Shown: positions 8,777 to 17,840 of the stretch, piece by piece
How the letters are laid out: every line of letters begins with the position of its first letter
Numbering within the stretch: position 1 is the first letter of the stretch
NCBI GenBank assembly: GCA_047626725.1
Contig: JBLHSG010000003.1
Location: 62,001 to 126,000 of the forward strand
DNA length: 64,000 nt
Source of the DNA: Ascidiaceihabitans sp034111945
Lineage (GTDB): Bacteria; Pseudomonadota; Alphaproteobacteria; Rhodobacterales; Rhodobacteraceae
Direction of reading: 5' to 3'
Notes under the pieces: generated by a model
Seen by the model: only the letters and a program-made list of their open reading frames with translations
What the model was told of the DNA's origin: nothing
Database searches by the model: none
Made by a program: the position numbers and the translations under genes

Positions 8777-10573
8777 TTAGCTGTCCATTTTGAGAGCGCT
8801 GATGAAAGCTTCTTGCGGAATATCGACGCGACCAAATTGACGCATCTTTTTCTTACCCGCCTTCTGCTTGTCCAGCAGTTTGCGTTTGCGGGTCGCGTCG
8901 CCGCCATAACATTTGGCCGTCACGTCTTTGCGCATCGCGGACAGGGTTTCGCGGGCGATGACTTTACCGCCAATCGCCGCTTGGATCGGGATTTTGAACA
9001 TGTGGCGCGGGATCAGGTCTTTTAGCTTTTCAACCATCGCACGGCCACGCGTATCAGCGCGATCACGGTGCACCATCATCGACAGCGCATCGACAGGTTC
9101 GTCGTTCACTAGCACCGACATTTTCACGAGGTTATCTGTTTGGTAACCGGTCATTTGATAATCAAACGACGCATACCCTTTGGTCACAGATTTTAGGCGG
9201 TCATAAAAATCGAACACGACTTCGTTCAGCGGCAGGTCATAAACCGTCATCGCACGTGAACCGGCATAGGTCAGGTCCATCTGCACGCCACGACGTTCTT
9301 GGCACAGCTTTAGCACGTCACCGAGGTACTCGTCAGGCACCAGAATCGTCGCCTTGATCCGCGGTTCTTCGATGTGATCGACCAACGTCAGGTCGGGCAT
9401 GTCAGCGGGATTGTGCAGTTCGGACATCGTGCCGTCGCGCATGTAGACGTGGTAAACCACCGACGGCGCTGTCGTGATCAGATCGATGTCATATTCACGT
9501 TCAATCCGGTCGCGGATCACCTCGAGGTGTAGCAACCCCAAGAAACCACATCGGAACCCAAAGCCAAGCGCGGCTGACGTTTCCATTTCGAAACTGAACG
9601 ACGCGTCATTCAACGCAAGCTTGTCGATCGCATCGCGCATGTCTTCGAACAACGCGGTGTCGACAGGAAACAGGCCACAGAACACAACGGGCTGTGCAGG
9701 CTTAAAGCCGGGCAATGGTTCAACAGTTTTGCGTTCGTGCGTGATGGTATCGCCAACGCGCGTGTCGCGAACCTGTTTGATCGATGCGGTCAGGAAGCCG
9801 ATTTCACCGGGCCCAAGACTGTCGATCATCTCCATCTGTGGACGGAAAACGCCGATGCGATCAACGCTGTGCACGGTGCCGTTCGACAGGAATTTGATCT
9901 TTTCGCCCTTTTTCAGGCGACCATCAATGATGCGCACCAGAACGATCACGCCCAGATAGCTATCGTACCAGGAATCAACCAGCATCGCCTTTAGATCGGC
10001 GTCCTCGTTTCCCTTTGGACAGGGCAAATCATGCACGATGGATTCAAGCGTTTCGTGAATACCGACACCCGTTTTAGCAGAGACACGGATCGCGCCCGCA
10101 GCCTCGATGCCAATAACGTCTTCGATCTGTTCGGCAACACGATCACAGTCAGCAGCCGGCAGGTCGATTTTGTTCAGGATCGGTACAATTTCGTGGTCCG
10201 CATCAAGGGCGTGATAGACGTTCGCAAGCGTCTGCGCCTCAACCCCTTGAGAGGCATCAACAACCAGCAACGACCCTTCAACCGCACGCATAGAGCGCGA
10301 AACTTCGTAGGCGAAATCAACGTGGCCGGGGGTGTCGATCAGGTTCAGGACGTAATCCTCACCATTATCGGCCTTGTAATCGATACGCACGGTGTTGGCT
10401 TTGATCGTGATGCCACGCTCGCGTTCGATGTCCATGGTGTCAAGCAACTGGGCCTGCATGTCACGATCTTTGACCGTGCCAGTTTCCTGGATCAAGCGAT
10501 CAGCGAGGGTCGATTTCCCATGGTCAATGTGCGCGACGATGGAGAAATTGCGGATATGTGAGAGTGGTGTCAT
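8777..10573 (-). CDS. lepA: Elongation factor 4 (LepA), translational GTPase
   Basis: A 598-residue full-length LepA/EF4. The G domain has AHIDHGKSTL near residues 14-23, DTPGHVDF and NKIDLP; the C-terminus has the LepA-specific region (KQKAGKKKMRQFGRVDIPQEAFISAL). LepA acts on ribosomes during initiation and elongation under stress. It is flanked on both sides by AT-rich genes of unknown function. Confidence 0.96.
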   Translation of the reverse strand: MTPLSHIRNFSIVAHIDHGKSTLADRLIQETGTVKDRDMQAQLLDTMDIERERGITIKANTVRIDYKADNGEDYVLNLIDTPGHVDFAYEVSRSMRAVEGSLLVVDASQGVEAQTLANVYHALDADHEIVPILNKIDLPAADCDRVAEQIEDVIGIEAAGAIRVSAKTGVGIHETLESIVHDLPCPKGNEDADLKAMLVDSWYDSYLGVIVLVRIIDGRLKKGEKIKFLSNGTVHSVDRIGVFRPQMEMIDSLGPGEIGFLTASIKQVRDTRVGDTITHERKTVEPLPGFKPAQPVVFCGLFPVDTALFEDMRDAIDKLALNDASFSFEMETSAALGFGFRCGFLGLLHLEVIRDRIEREYDIDLITTAPSVVYHVYMRDGTMSELHNPADMPDLTLVDHIEEPRIKATILVPDEYLGDVLKLCQERRGVQMDLTYAGSRAMTVYDLPLNEVVFDFYDRLKSVTKGYASFDYQMTGYQTDNLVKMSVLVNDEPVDALSMMVHRDRADTRGRAMVEKLKDLIPRHMFKIPIQAAIGGKVIARETLSAMRKDVTAKCYGGDATRKRKLLDKQKAGKKKMRQFGRVDIPQEAFISALKMDS

Positions 10574-10650
10574 GCTGTGGATATGTAGGGCTTTTGTGGG
10601 CTGGTCAAGTTGGGATTGATCCTATGGTGTTTGTGAGGGGTATGGTGGCT

Positions 10651-11652
10651 ATGGCAGAGGTTGATTTTTCGGATTTCATCCAATCAAAAACTTGGTTTGA
10701 AACCCAAAATACGACCACAATGACGTTAGTGGCTAATCGCGCCGCTTTAAGAGTAGCCGCAAATCTAAGCTTTGCCTCAAAAGAGGTCTTCGATGTTCTA
10801 ACACTTGCGACTATGCGCTCGCTAATCATCACAGCAGTGCGCGCACTTGATCTGCGCACGGACATCAATTGGACTAGAATTGCTAGTAGTGCTCATGCTG
10901 CAATACAAAACAATCTCTCCATCTCTCCACATCCTGCAATCAATTCACTGCTCAGAACGGTTGCGTCGAGTACCGCAATTTGCATCGGAAACTCTCGTTC
11001 TGCAGATCACTCGGCTCAAGCAATTTCGTCCGCGCGATCATCTGCGCATACTGCATTCTACGGTACCGGTTCAGTTCACACATTTGCCGTCTTGAGATCC
11101 AGCCAGATTTTCTCTGGAGGAAACAACTTGAACACTATGCCGATTTGGCTCAGCATTCCTGTCCCCTCAGAGATTTTAGGGAACCATGAGCAATTTTTAA
11201 AACGACTATCAATCGATCCGAAATGGTCGTTCTGGCATGATTGGTATCTCGCCGTTTGGGAAGGCAATTTTCGAAACTGGAAACTTGCATTCAAAATAAT
11301 AGAAATTTTAGACGAAATTTGGAATGATGGCCCCGAAGCCGTTGCCACCGGAATCGAACGCATCCAAGCCGAGCACTTCACCAACCAACACCCGCTCGCC
11401 GAAACCATCCAACTCAACCCGGAAACCAACCGTTTCTACGTAACCCCAACTCCGATCCAAAACGCGCCACTCATCGGCACCTTACTGCCCCGTGTACAAG
11501 ACAGCGTTGAAGACGCCACCCTTGGCAACAACGGCCTCAACGACCAATCTCGCAAGGTCCGTGTTCTCTCGAGAACCCTAACCCGTTACGCCAATGATCC
11601 GCAGCGCATCGAAATGGACTTCACCTCAGTCGCCGTCGGCCTACGTCGGTAA
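10651..11652 (+). CDS. Hypothetical protein, N-terminal part of a gene interrupted by an in-frame TAA
   Basis: The ATG at 10651 has GAGGGG about ten bases upstream. The product (333 residues) has an Ala/Ser-rich helical middle (about residues 120-160) and then WHDWYLAVWEGNFRNWKLAF, a pattern recurring in roseobacter and rhizobial proteins of unknown function. The frame ends in TAA at 11650-11652, yet the same frame continues without another stop to 12138 with matching character, including a C-terminal membrane helix. A GAA to TAA change is a simple explanation. The front half is AT-rich and the back half is not. Confidence 0.6.
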   Translation: MAEVDFSDFIQSKTWFETQNTTTMTLVANRAALRVAANLSFASKEVFDVLTLATMRSLIITAVRALDLRTDINWTRIASSAHAAIQNNLSISPHPAINSLLRTVASSTAICIGNSRSADHSAQAISSARSSAHTAFYGTGSVHTFAVLRSSQIFSGGNNLNTMPIWLSIPVPSEILGNHEQFLKRLSIDPKWSFWHDWYLAVWEGNFRNWKLAFKIIEILDEIWNDGPEAVATGIERIQAEHFTNQHPLAETIQLNPETNRFYVTPTPIQNAPLIGTLLPRVQDSVEDATLGNNGLNDQSRKVRVLSRTLTRYANDPQRIEMDFTSVAVGLRR

Positions 11653-11670
11653 ATTCATGACACGGCAGAA

Positions 11671-12138
11671 TTGCCCAACAGCGAAGGCAACCTTGCCCTG
11701 CTTGAAGCGGTTGAAGACGGCGTTCGTGGCATTCGCGCGGCCCATCCTGATGTGGCCGAAAACCGGTTACTTATTGCACAGCAAAGCCTGCACGAATTGT
11801 CATCTGAACATGTTGATCTACTGAAAGATGCCCAGCCCGTTCTTGTCGCAATCAGTGAAGAGATCATGGCCGAAGATTTCGCGGCAGATATTCCCAGCCT
11901 AATCAATGACGCATTGCAGCCCCTACCAAATGGCGCGCCACCGTTGCCCGGCGCAGATGCTGCGACCAGAATTTTCAACCGCGCTTCCCATATGCGATTG
12001 ATGTATGGCCAGTTTATTGAAAACGGATCGAAAGCTTTTGACAGTAAAACGTTCAAGACTGCCCGCCTTGCCCTTACTGTCACATCTATGTTGTCAGCCT
12101 TGGTTAGTTTGGGTTTGTTTCTTTTTGGTGTAATTTAG
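11671..12138 (+). CDS. C-terminal remainder of the interrupted gene, with a membrane helix
   Basis: This lies in the same frame as 10651-11652, separated only by TAA 11650-11652. The TTG at 11671 is the first possible start but has no ribosome site, so separate expression is doubtful. The 155 residues form an acidic helical domain and end in one hydrophobic helix (ALTVTSMLSALVSLGLFLFGVI). Read together with the upstream part, the intact protein would have about 495 residues and be anchored at its C-terminus. Confidence 0.5.
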   Translation: MPNSEGNLALLEAVEDGVRGIRAAHPDVAENRLLIAQQSLHELSSEHVDLLKDAQPVLVAISEEIMAEDFAADIPSLINDALQPLPNGAPPLPGADAATRIFNRASHMRLMYGQFIENGSKAFDSKTFKTARLALTVTSMLSALVSLGLFLFGVI

Positions 12139-12294
12139 CGCACGCCAAAACCCCAATAGACTGAACCAATCACCCGTAAGGTGCGTCTTGACGCACCACC
12201 GCTTCGTGAATTGCACCGCATCAAAACTTGCGTCATACTCGGCTCAAGCAAATCAGAGCGGCACAATAGCCGCCAGACATGAGGTTTTGGGCAC

Positions 12295-12666
12295 ATGGTA
12301 CGCATCATCGGCGCACTTTCTATTCTGACATTGGTCGCGGCCTGCGGTGGCACGCGCTATTCATCCAGCAATGCGACGTCCGCGCGTTACGCGCCCGCCA
12401 CGTCTTCGCAGGTGTTGTTCGCATCGGGTCCGATTGCCAACGCCTGTCGTGTGGCCGGTCGCAAACAAGCATCTCGCGCGCGGTGTGGGTGTGTTCAGGC
12501 AGTCGCGGATCGTTCGCTTACGTCAGCGGAACAGCGGCGCGGTGCAGCGTTCTTTAATGATCCGCATCAAGCACAGGTTACGCGCCAGTCTGACAATCCA
12601 GCAAACGAACGATTTTGGAAAAAATGGAAATCTTACAGCGGTGACGCCGCGCGGTTGTGCTCTTAA
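12295..12666 (+). CDS. Small lipoprotein
   Basis: A 123-residue protein with a lipobox LVAAC (Cys17), so a predicted lipoprotein. The mature part has conserved cysteines (NACRV, RARCGCVQAVADR, ARLCS) and a QSDNPANERFWKKW segment. Similar roseobacter proteins are sometimes labelled arginine transporter, but nothing here looks like a transporter. GAGG lies about ten bases before the ATG. The stop overlaps that of the convergent phosphatase gene by four bases. Confidence 0.72.
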   Translation: MVRIIGALSILTLVAACGGTRYSSSNATSARYAPATSSQVLFASGPIANACRVAGRKQASRARCGCVQAVADRSLTSAEQRRGAAFFNDPHQAQVTRQSDNPANERFWKKWKSYSGDAARLCS

Positions 12667-13127
12667 TCCGTCGTGTCTTGGGGGGCACCCCAGCGCGAGG
12701 TCAGCTGTTCAATGATTTGGTCACGGGATTGGCGATAGCTGACCAATTTTGAATCGCGACTGTCGCCCAATCCTGTCGGGTCAAGGATCGGCCAGTATTC
12801 AACTTCAAGATGGTAGAATCTGGTCAGTTCCAGCGCGCGCCTTTGGCTGGCTGGTGACAGGGCGACGACCAAATCAAACGAACTTAAATCATCGCCCCAT
12901 TGCTCCATCTCGTCAAAGCTTCGCGAGCGGTGGCGCGACAGTTCGACGTCTAATTCCTGGCAAACAGCAATCGAAAACCCGTCTATCTCAAGGTCATTTT
13001 TCACCCCGACAGATTGCACATACGTCCCTGTTCCGTAGAACTTTTTCATGATCCCCTCGGCCATGGGAGAACGCACCGCGTTGTGATCGCAGCAAAACAG
13101 AACCGATTGTGGAAGCTCTTTCGCCAT
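12663..13127 (-). CDS. Low-molecular-weight protein tyrosine phosphatase family protein
   Basis: A 154-residue enzyme. The P-loop C13-x5-R19-S20 (in FCCDHNAVRS) and the late general-acid aspartate in ILDPTG near residue 116 match the LMW phosphatase/arsenate reductase fold. It starts immediately after the UPF0262 stop, in a string typical of Rhodobacterales (hisD, UPF0262, phosphatase). The target is not known. Confidence 0.85.
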   Translation of the reverse strand: MAKELPQSVLFCCDHNAVRSPMAEGIMKKFYGTGTYVQSVGVKNDLEIDGFSIAVCQELDVELSRHRSRSFDEMEQWGDDLSSFDLVVALSPASQRRALELTRFYHLEVEYWPILDPTGLGDSRDSKLVSYRQSRDQIIEQLTSRWGAPQDTTD

Positions 13128-13607
13128 TTATCCGCCGAAATGTAGGACGCAGATTAACGTGAACAGTCGGCGCGCCGTATCGATGTCGATCTCGGCCTTC
13201 CCTTCCAGTCGTTCCTGCAACACGCGCGATCCTTCGTTGTGGATACCGCGGCGCGCCATGTCGATGGTTTCAATCTGGCTGGGCGGCAGCGTTTTCACCG
13301 CATCAAAGTAGCTTTCGCAAATCTGAAAGTAGTCTTTGACGACTTGTCGAAATGGACCCAAAGACAGATGGAATTCAGCCGCTTTTTCCGCCGTTTCAGT
13401 GTTCACATCAAACACCAGACGCTTGTCTCGAATAGACAGGCCAACGTGATACGGACCCGCTGGCACAGGACGTTCTTCGCGCACGGGCAACACAAACGTA
13501 TTGTCCTCTAGCAGGTCAAACATCGCCACTTTACGCTCTTGTTCGATCTCGGGCGTGGGCGGCGGCAGGTTCGCGTCGTCAAGTTCGATATGGCTGATAC
13601 GGGGCAT
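13128..13607 (-). CDS. UPF0262 family protein
   Basis: The start is placed at the ATG at 13607 (MPRISHIELDD); the longer open frame upstream overlaps hisD and lacks family character. The 159-residue protein has the family core ERKVAMFDLLEDN, GPYHVGLSIRDKRLVFDV and ETIDMARRGIHNEGS. Function unknown; the gene regularly sits between hisD and a phosphatase gene in alphaproteobacteria. Confidence 0.88.
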   Translation of the reverse strand: MPRISHIELDDANLPPPTPEIEQERKVAMFDLLEDNTFVLPVREERPVPAGPYHVGLSIRDKRLVFDVNTETAEKAAEFHLSLGPFRQVVKDYFQICESYFDAVKTLPPSQIETIDMARRGIHNEGSRVLQERLEGKAEIDIDTARRLFTLICVLHFGG

Positions 13608-13677
13608 TGCGGATACGTCCAAAACAAAGGTGTCCCGCCTGCTTACCCCACAGACCTTAAAGGGGCAACAACGCCCA

Positions 13678-14979
13678 TCAATCGTTAAGCTTGCGAAGCC
13701 GTGCAGTGACCGACAGGCCGTGTGCCTCGAGGCTTTCGGAGGCTGCCAATTGTTCCGCTCCGGGCCCAATTGCGCGCAATGCTTCGGGTGTCATTTGGGC
13801 CAGCGTTGTGCGTTTGACAAAATCCAAGACCGACAATCCGGATGAGAACCGTGCCGAACGCGCTGTCGGCAACACGTGGTTTGGCCCGCCGATGTAATCG
13901 CCAATCGCTTCGGGCGTCCATTGCCCCAAGAATATCGCGCCCGCGTGCGTGATGTTTTTCGACAACGCGACAGGGTCCGCGACGCATAATTCAAGGTGTT
14001 CCGGTGCGATGCGATCCGACAAAGCAGCAGCCGTCGCTAAATCAGGCACCGTGATGATCGCCCCGTTTTCGCGCCAGCTAACACCCGCAATCGCGCGCCG
14101 TTCCAGTGTTTCCAGTCGCGCATCCACGGCCTTTGCCACCGCGCGCCCAAAGGCCGCGTCGGTTGTGATCAACAGCGATTGCGCGCTTTCGTCATGTTCT
14201 GCTTGGCTTAGTAAATCCAGCGCGATCCAGTCGGGGTCATTGTCACCGTCTGCGATCACCAAAATCTCGGACGGGCCCGCGATCATGTCGATGCCGACCT
14301 TACCAAATACACGTCGTTTGGCCGCCGCGACAAATGCGTTTCCCGGGCCCGTAATCTTATCAACAGGCGGGATCGTTTCGGTGCCATAGGCCAGTGCGGC
14401 AATCGCCTGCGCCCCACCGATGCGGTAAATTTCGTCGACACCAGACAGGCGTGCGGCCAGCAAAACGGCAGGGTTCAAAACCCCGTCCGGCGTGGGCACA
14501 GTGATCGCAAGGCGCGGCACACCAGCAACTTTGGCAGGGATCGCGTTCATCAAAACCGACGACGGATAGCTCGCCAATCCGCCCGGCACGTACAGACCCG
14601 CGGCAGACACCGGCGTCCAGCGCCAACCCAACGTCGCGCCGACCTCGTCTGTCCATTGTTCGTCTTGGGGCATCTGGCGGGCGTGATAGGCGCGAATGCG
14701 GGTCGCGGCCAATTCCAAAGCCGCGCGTACGTCGGGTTCGACCAGTGCGCAGGCGGCGTCGACTTCGGCTGGCGTGATCGCCATCGAACTGGCATCCAGT
14801 TTTAGACGGTCAAATTTCTCGGTCAATTCCAGCACAGCCACATCGCCGCGCGCACGCACGTCCGCGATGATTTCAGCCACAACATGATCCACGTCAGGGC
14901 TGTCTTCGCGCTTGGCACTAAGCAGGGCGGTAAAGGCCGCCTCGAAGTCGGGGGCTGTGGCGTCTAGGAATTGGGGCAT
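13678..14979 (-). CDS. hisD: Histidinol dehydrogenase
   Basis: A 433-residue HisD, full length. It oxidises L-histidinol to L-histidine in two NAD-dependent steps. Zinc and catalytic motifs are all present: LLSQAEHDE, RIAPEHLEL and the C-terminal GGPNHVLPT; the NAD-binding GPGNAFVAAAKR is also clear. It lies downstream of murA and DUF2948 on the same strand with a 70-base gap. Confidence 0.96.
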   Translation of the reverse strand: MPQFLDATAPDFEAAFTALLSAKREDSPDVDHVVAEIIADVRARGDVAVLELTEKFDRLKLDASSMAITPAEVDAACALVEPDVRAALELAATRIRAYHARQMPQDEQWTDEVGATLGWRWTPVSAAGLYVPGGLASYPSSVLMNAIPAKVAGVPRLAITVPTPDGVLNPAVLLAARLSGVDEIYRIGGAQAIAALAYGTETIPPVDKITGPGNAFVAAAKRRVFGKVGIDMIAGPSEILVIADGDNDPDWIALDLLSQAEHDESAQSLLITTDAAFGRAVAKAVDARLETLERRAIAGVSWRENGAIITVPDLATAAALSDRIAPEHLELCVADPVALSKNITHAGAIFLGQWTPEAIGDYIGGPNHVLPTARSARFSSGLSVLDFVKRTTLAQMTPEALRAIGPGAEQLAASESLEAHGLSVTARLRKLND

Positions 14980-15048
14980 CGCGTGATGATCTCCGAGTTT
15001 GGAGATGATGTAGCGCGCGACGCCCGTAGTCTCAAGCGAGCTGTGCGT

Positions 15049-15519
15049 TTATTCCGGATGAACCGGCGCACGTTTGGACGGGGCCACATAGGGGCGCGTG
15101 ACGTCCTTGAGGGTCGCCTCGATCGCCTCGACCTCAAGGCGGATGGCGCCATCACCGGCAAGGGTCAGCAAAACCTCTCCTGCTCCGTCTGTTCCTGCGG
15201 TGAATTCGATAGACATCAACGACAGCACCATGTCCGCATCAGAGCGGTCGATGCCTTGGCTCGAGACGTTCAAAACACCGTCAAATGCCAACAAGGATTG
15301 CACGCGTTCCGGCGACGTTGTGACCCGCGCGCCCTCTTCCCACCGAAACCGGTTAAGCAGGAGGCCAAAGCGGCGTTGTTTTTTGGACCACTTCATTTCC
15401 GTGATCGGAAAGACGGAATCCTGCACAAGCGCTGACATGATTTTAAGGTCTTCGATGTCCAAAGCGCCCAGATTTAGCGGGGCTTCGCGACCATCCTCGA
15501 ATGTTGCGTCAGCGGCCAT
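15049..15519 (-). CDS. DUF2948 family protein
   Basis: A 156-residue protein of a small alphaproteobacterial family: LGALDIEDLKIMSALVQDSV at residues 17-36 followed by KKQRRFGLLLNRFRWE. No catalytic motif is evident. Its ATG overlaps the murA TAA by one base (TAATG), so it is coupled to murA. Confidence 0.86.
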   Translation of the reverse strand: MAADATFEDGREAPLNLGALDIEDLKIMSALVQDSVFPITEMKWSKKQRRFGLLLNRFRWEEGARVTTSPERVQSLLAFDGVLNVSSQGIDRSDADMVLSLMSIEFTAGTDGAGEVLLTLAGDGAIRLEVEAIEATLKDVTRPYVAPSKRAPVHPE

Positions 15520-16787
15520 TAGTCTGCCACCCGCTCGATTTTGGCACCCACAGCACTTAGCTTGCGCACAACGTGTTCATAACCGCGATCCAAGTGGTAG
15601 ACGCGGCTGATTTTAGTTTCGCCTTGGGCGGCAAGTCCAGCAAGGATCAGTGAAATTGACGCGCGCAAATCGGTCGCCATAACTGGCGCGCCTTTAAGTT
15701 TGCTGACACCTTTGACCGTGGCATGACCACCGTGGACTTCGATGTCGGCGCCCATGCGGATCAATTCTGGCGCGTGCATAAAGCGGTTTTCGAAAATCTT
15801 TTCTTCCAGAACCGACGTGCCGTTTGCCGTGCACAACAACGCCATCATCTGCGCCTGCAAATCGGTCGGGAACCCCGGGAACGGTTCGGTTGTGATATCA
15901 ACTGCTTTGATTTCGTCGGTGCGTCGTTTGACCTTCAGACCCTTGTCCGTTTCGGTCACATCAATGCCCGCCGCATCCAGTTTTTCGACAAATGCGGCCA
16001 CCAAATCCAGACGACCACCTAGGCATTCGACCTCGCCGCCGCAAAACGCAGGGGCCAGCATGTAGGTGCCTAGTTCGATGCGGTCCGTGACCACAGGATG
16101 GGTCGCGCCGCCCAAACGATCAACGCCTTGGATGGTGATCGACGACGTGCCGTCACCTTCGATTTGTGCACCCATTTTGCGCAGGCAATCTGCCAGATCA
16201 ACAATTTCAGGTTCGCGCGCGGCGTTGTTGATGACGGTTGTGCCCTTGGCCAATGTCGCGGCCATCATGATGTTTTCAGTCGCCCCAACGGAGGCAAACG
16301 GGAAATCGATGACCGCCCCCTTAAGCCGCCCACCCTGCGCTTTGGCGTGCAAGTATCCGTCGCGCAATTCGATGTCAGCGCCCATCAAGCTTAGGCCATC
16401 GGTGTGAATATCCATCGGGCGCGCACCAATCGCGCAGCCCCCCGGCAATGAGACTTCGGCGTAACCTTCGCGCGCCAACAATGGGCCCAGCACTAGGTTC
16501 GACGCACGCATTTTGCGCACGATTTCATATTCGGCGCGGGTGTTGATTTTCGCGTGGCACGACATGGCCAAGGTTTTGCCGTCTTGCAGCGTCGCCACTT
16601 CGGACCCCAAAGACTGCAACAGCGCCGTCATCGTTTTGATGTCAGACAGGCGCGGCGCGTTTGTCAGTGTCAGCGGTTCTTCGCTTAGCAATGTCGCCGG
16701 CATTAGCGTCAGACACGCATTTTTTGCGCCTGCAATCGGAATTTGCCCGTTCAGCTCTCCGCCGCCCTGTACAACAATCGAATCCAT
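15519..16787 (-). CDS. murA: UDP-N-acetylglucosamine 1-carboxyvinyltransferase (MurA)
   Basis: A 422-residue enzyme that transfers enolpyruvyl from PEP to UDP-GlcNAc, the first committed step of peptidoglycan synthesis. K22 (GAKNA) and the catalytic C118 in LPGGCAIGARP are present; having Cys rather than Asp there predicts fosfomycin sensitivity at the target level. The start lies directly after the stop of a 53-residue basic protein. Confidence 0.97.
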   Translation of the reverse strand: MDSIVVQGGGELNGQIPIAGAKNACLTLMPATLLSEEPLTLTNAPRLSDIKTMTALLQSLGSEVATLQDGKTLAMSCHAKINTRAEYEIVRKMRASNLVLGPLLAREGYAEVSLPGGCAIGARPMDIHTDGLSLMGADIELRDGYLHAKAQGGRLKGAVIDFPFASVGATENIMMAATLAKGTTVINNAAREPEIVDLADCLRKMGAQIEGDGTSSITIQGVDRLGGATHPVVTDRIELGTYMLAPAFCGGEVECLGGRLDLVAAFVEKLDAAGIDVTETDKGLKVKRRTDEIKAVDITTEPFPGFPTDLQAQMMALLCTANGTSVLEEKIFENRFMHAPELIRMGADIEVHGGHATVKGVSKLKGAPVMATDLRASISLILAGLAAQGETKISRVYHLDRGYEHVVRKLSAVGAKIERVAD

Positions 16788-16949
16788 TTAACCTTCGTCC
16801 TTTACCTGTTGTTCATCCACATCGCCGACCTTGCGCGCACGGGCTTGGGCTTTGCGCCGTCCCATATTTGCCTTCAATGCTGCCTTTAGCCGTTCTTCGC
16901 GACGGTTAATTGCTTTTGGGGTCGTTTCTGATGCGGATTTATCTGCCAT
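16788..16949 (-). CDS. Small basic protein upstream of murA (53 residues)
   Basis: Reading from the ATG at 16949 gives a 53-residue product, beginning MADKSASETTPKAINRR, rich in Lys and Arg in the centre (KANMGRRKAQARARK) and acidic at the end. The TAA at 16788-16790 is immediately followed by the murA ATG, so the two are probably co-transcribed. Its position beside murA and good codon usage make it a likely real gene. Function unknown. Confidence 0.62.
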   Translation of the reverse strand: MADKSASETTPKAINRREERLKAALKANMGRRKAQARARKVGDVDEQQVKDEG

Positions 16950-17033
16950 ACCGCCTGTCTAGCGCAGGGGTGCATAATGGTCCAGAATAGGGTTGCACGA
17001 TTGTGAATTTACAGCTACTCAGCCGCTCACAGT

Positions 17034-17108
17034 GCTGCTGTAGCTCAGTGGTAGAGCGCGTCATTGGTAATGACGAGGTCGGGAGTTCAATTCTCCCTAG
17101 CAGCACCA
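17034..17108 (+). tRNA. tRNA-Thr (anticodon GGU)
   Basis: A cloverleaf of 75 bases with an encoded CCA. Acceptor arms GCTGCTG and TAGCAGC pair (one G-U); the anticodon stem CGTCA/TGACG flanks the loop TTGGTAA with GGT at 17066-17068; the T arm GGGAG-TTCAATT-CTCCC is canonical. It reads codons ACC and ACU. Confidence 0.96.
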
Positions 17109-17130
17109 TGACTCTTCCGACATTTTTGAA

Positions 17131-17169
17131 CGACAAGACGAGCGGGCTTAGTCAAAAGCCCCCTTGTCG
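17131..17169 (+). terminator. Nested hairpin after tRNA-Thr, probable terminator
   Basis: An outer stem CGACAAG/CTTGTCG (17131-17137 with 17163-17169) encloses an inner stem GGGCTT/AAGCCC (17144-17149 with 17156-17161). No U run follows, so it may terminate or act as a processing structure. It lies 23 bases after the tRNA. Confidence 0.5.
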
Positions 17170-17203
17170 GTGATTTAACACGCGTTTCAAACGACTTAGG
17201 TGA

Positions 17204-17593
17204 TTAGTCAGCCTGCAAAAGATTGTCGCCAAACGGATTGTCGATCACCATCAACCAACGCCCGTCCGCCTGTTTGCGCAAGACCACGACTGAAAATCCG
17301 GTCTGCTCAAATGCGGATCCGTCTGGTGCCTGACCTGTCATTTTCCAGGTTGATGTGTGCAAAGTAATATCGTCGGCTTGGATAACTTCGTGCTTTGCCA
17401 CAGAAATCGACGGGTTCATCGCCATGAAATGCCCAAACGCCTCGCGCAATGCCGCGGTGCCTTGCGCCAATGTTCCGGGGTCAGCCACCAAGGCACCTGT
17501 CGGCTCGTATGCGGCTAGAATGGGCTCCATATTACCAGTTGCGACGGCGGCATTGTTAGCTTCGATCGTTGCGTTGATTTGCGCATGGTCCAT
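17204..17593 (-). CDS. SnoaL-like / NTF2-fold protein
   Basis: A 129-residue cone-shaped NTF2-like protein: NATIEANNAAVATGNMEPI at the start, PGTLAQGTAALREAFGHF in the middle and GFSVVVLRKQADGRWLMVIDNP at the end, the usual layout. Such proteins bind or transform small ligands; the ligand is unknown. AAGGAAG lies ahead of the ATG. Confidence 0.75.
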   Translation of the reverse strand: MDHAQINATIEANNAAVATGNMEPILAAYEPTGALVADPGTLAQGTAALREAFGHFMAMNPSISVAKHEVIQADDITLHTSTWKMTGQAPDGSAFEQTGFSVVVLRKQADGRWLMVIDNPFGDNLLQAD

Positions 17594-17702
17594 AGTCTGA
17601 CTTCCTTTGGATTGGTTCGCGTTTGGTCATATGTTTCCCAAACCACCTCGCGTTACCGCATATCAAAATTTGCCTGATCATCGGCCGGTCCGTTTTGCCC
17701 CG

Positions 17703-17840
17703 CTAGTCATCCAACAAAATGCGCGCCGCGTTGCCTTTTTCATCGTCATACTGATCACTGCGAACTGTCCAGATGAACGCCGCCAAACCCAAGCCCCCCA
17801 GCAGCAGCGACACCGGAATCAAGATAACCAGAACGTTCAT
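17703..17840 (-). CDS. ccoS: cbb3-type cytochrome oxidase assembly protein CcoS
   Basis: This 45-residue gene is encoded from the ATG at 17840 to the TAG at 17703. One membrane helix (about residues 3-23, with SLLLGGLGLAAFIW) is followed by RSDQYDDEKGNAARIL, the CcoS signature. The start overlaps the ccoI stop by four bases (ATGA). CcoS is needed to insert haem b and copper into the cbb3 oxidase. Confidence 0.9.
   Translation of the reverse strand: MNVLVILIPVSLLLGGLGLAAFIWTVRSDQYDDEKGNAARILLDD

Noticed and set aside
11650..11652. Recoding of the in-frame stop as selenocysteine or similar
   Set aside because: It is TAA, which is not used for selenocysteine or pyrrolysine, and no stimulatory structure is evident.
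12135..12294. Possible small gene or RNA between the split gene and the lipoprotein
   Set aside because: No start with a ribosome site and no stable hairpin of note.
13608..13769. N-terminal extension of the UPF0262 gene
   Set aside because: It runs into the hisD gene and does not match the family start.
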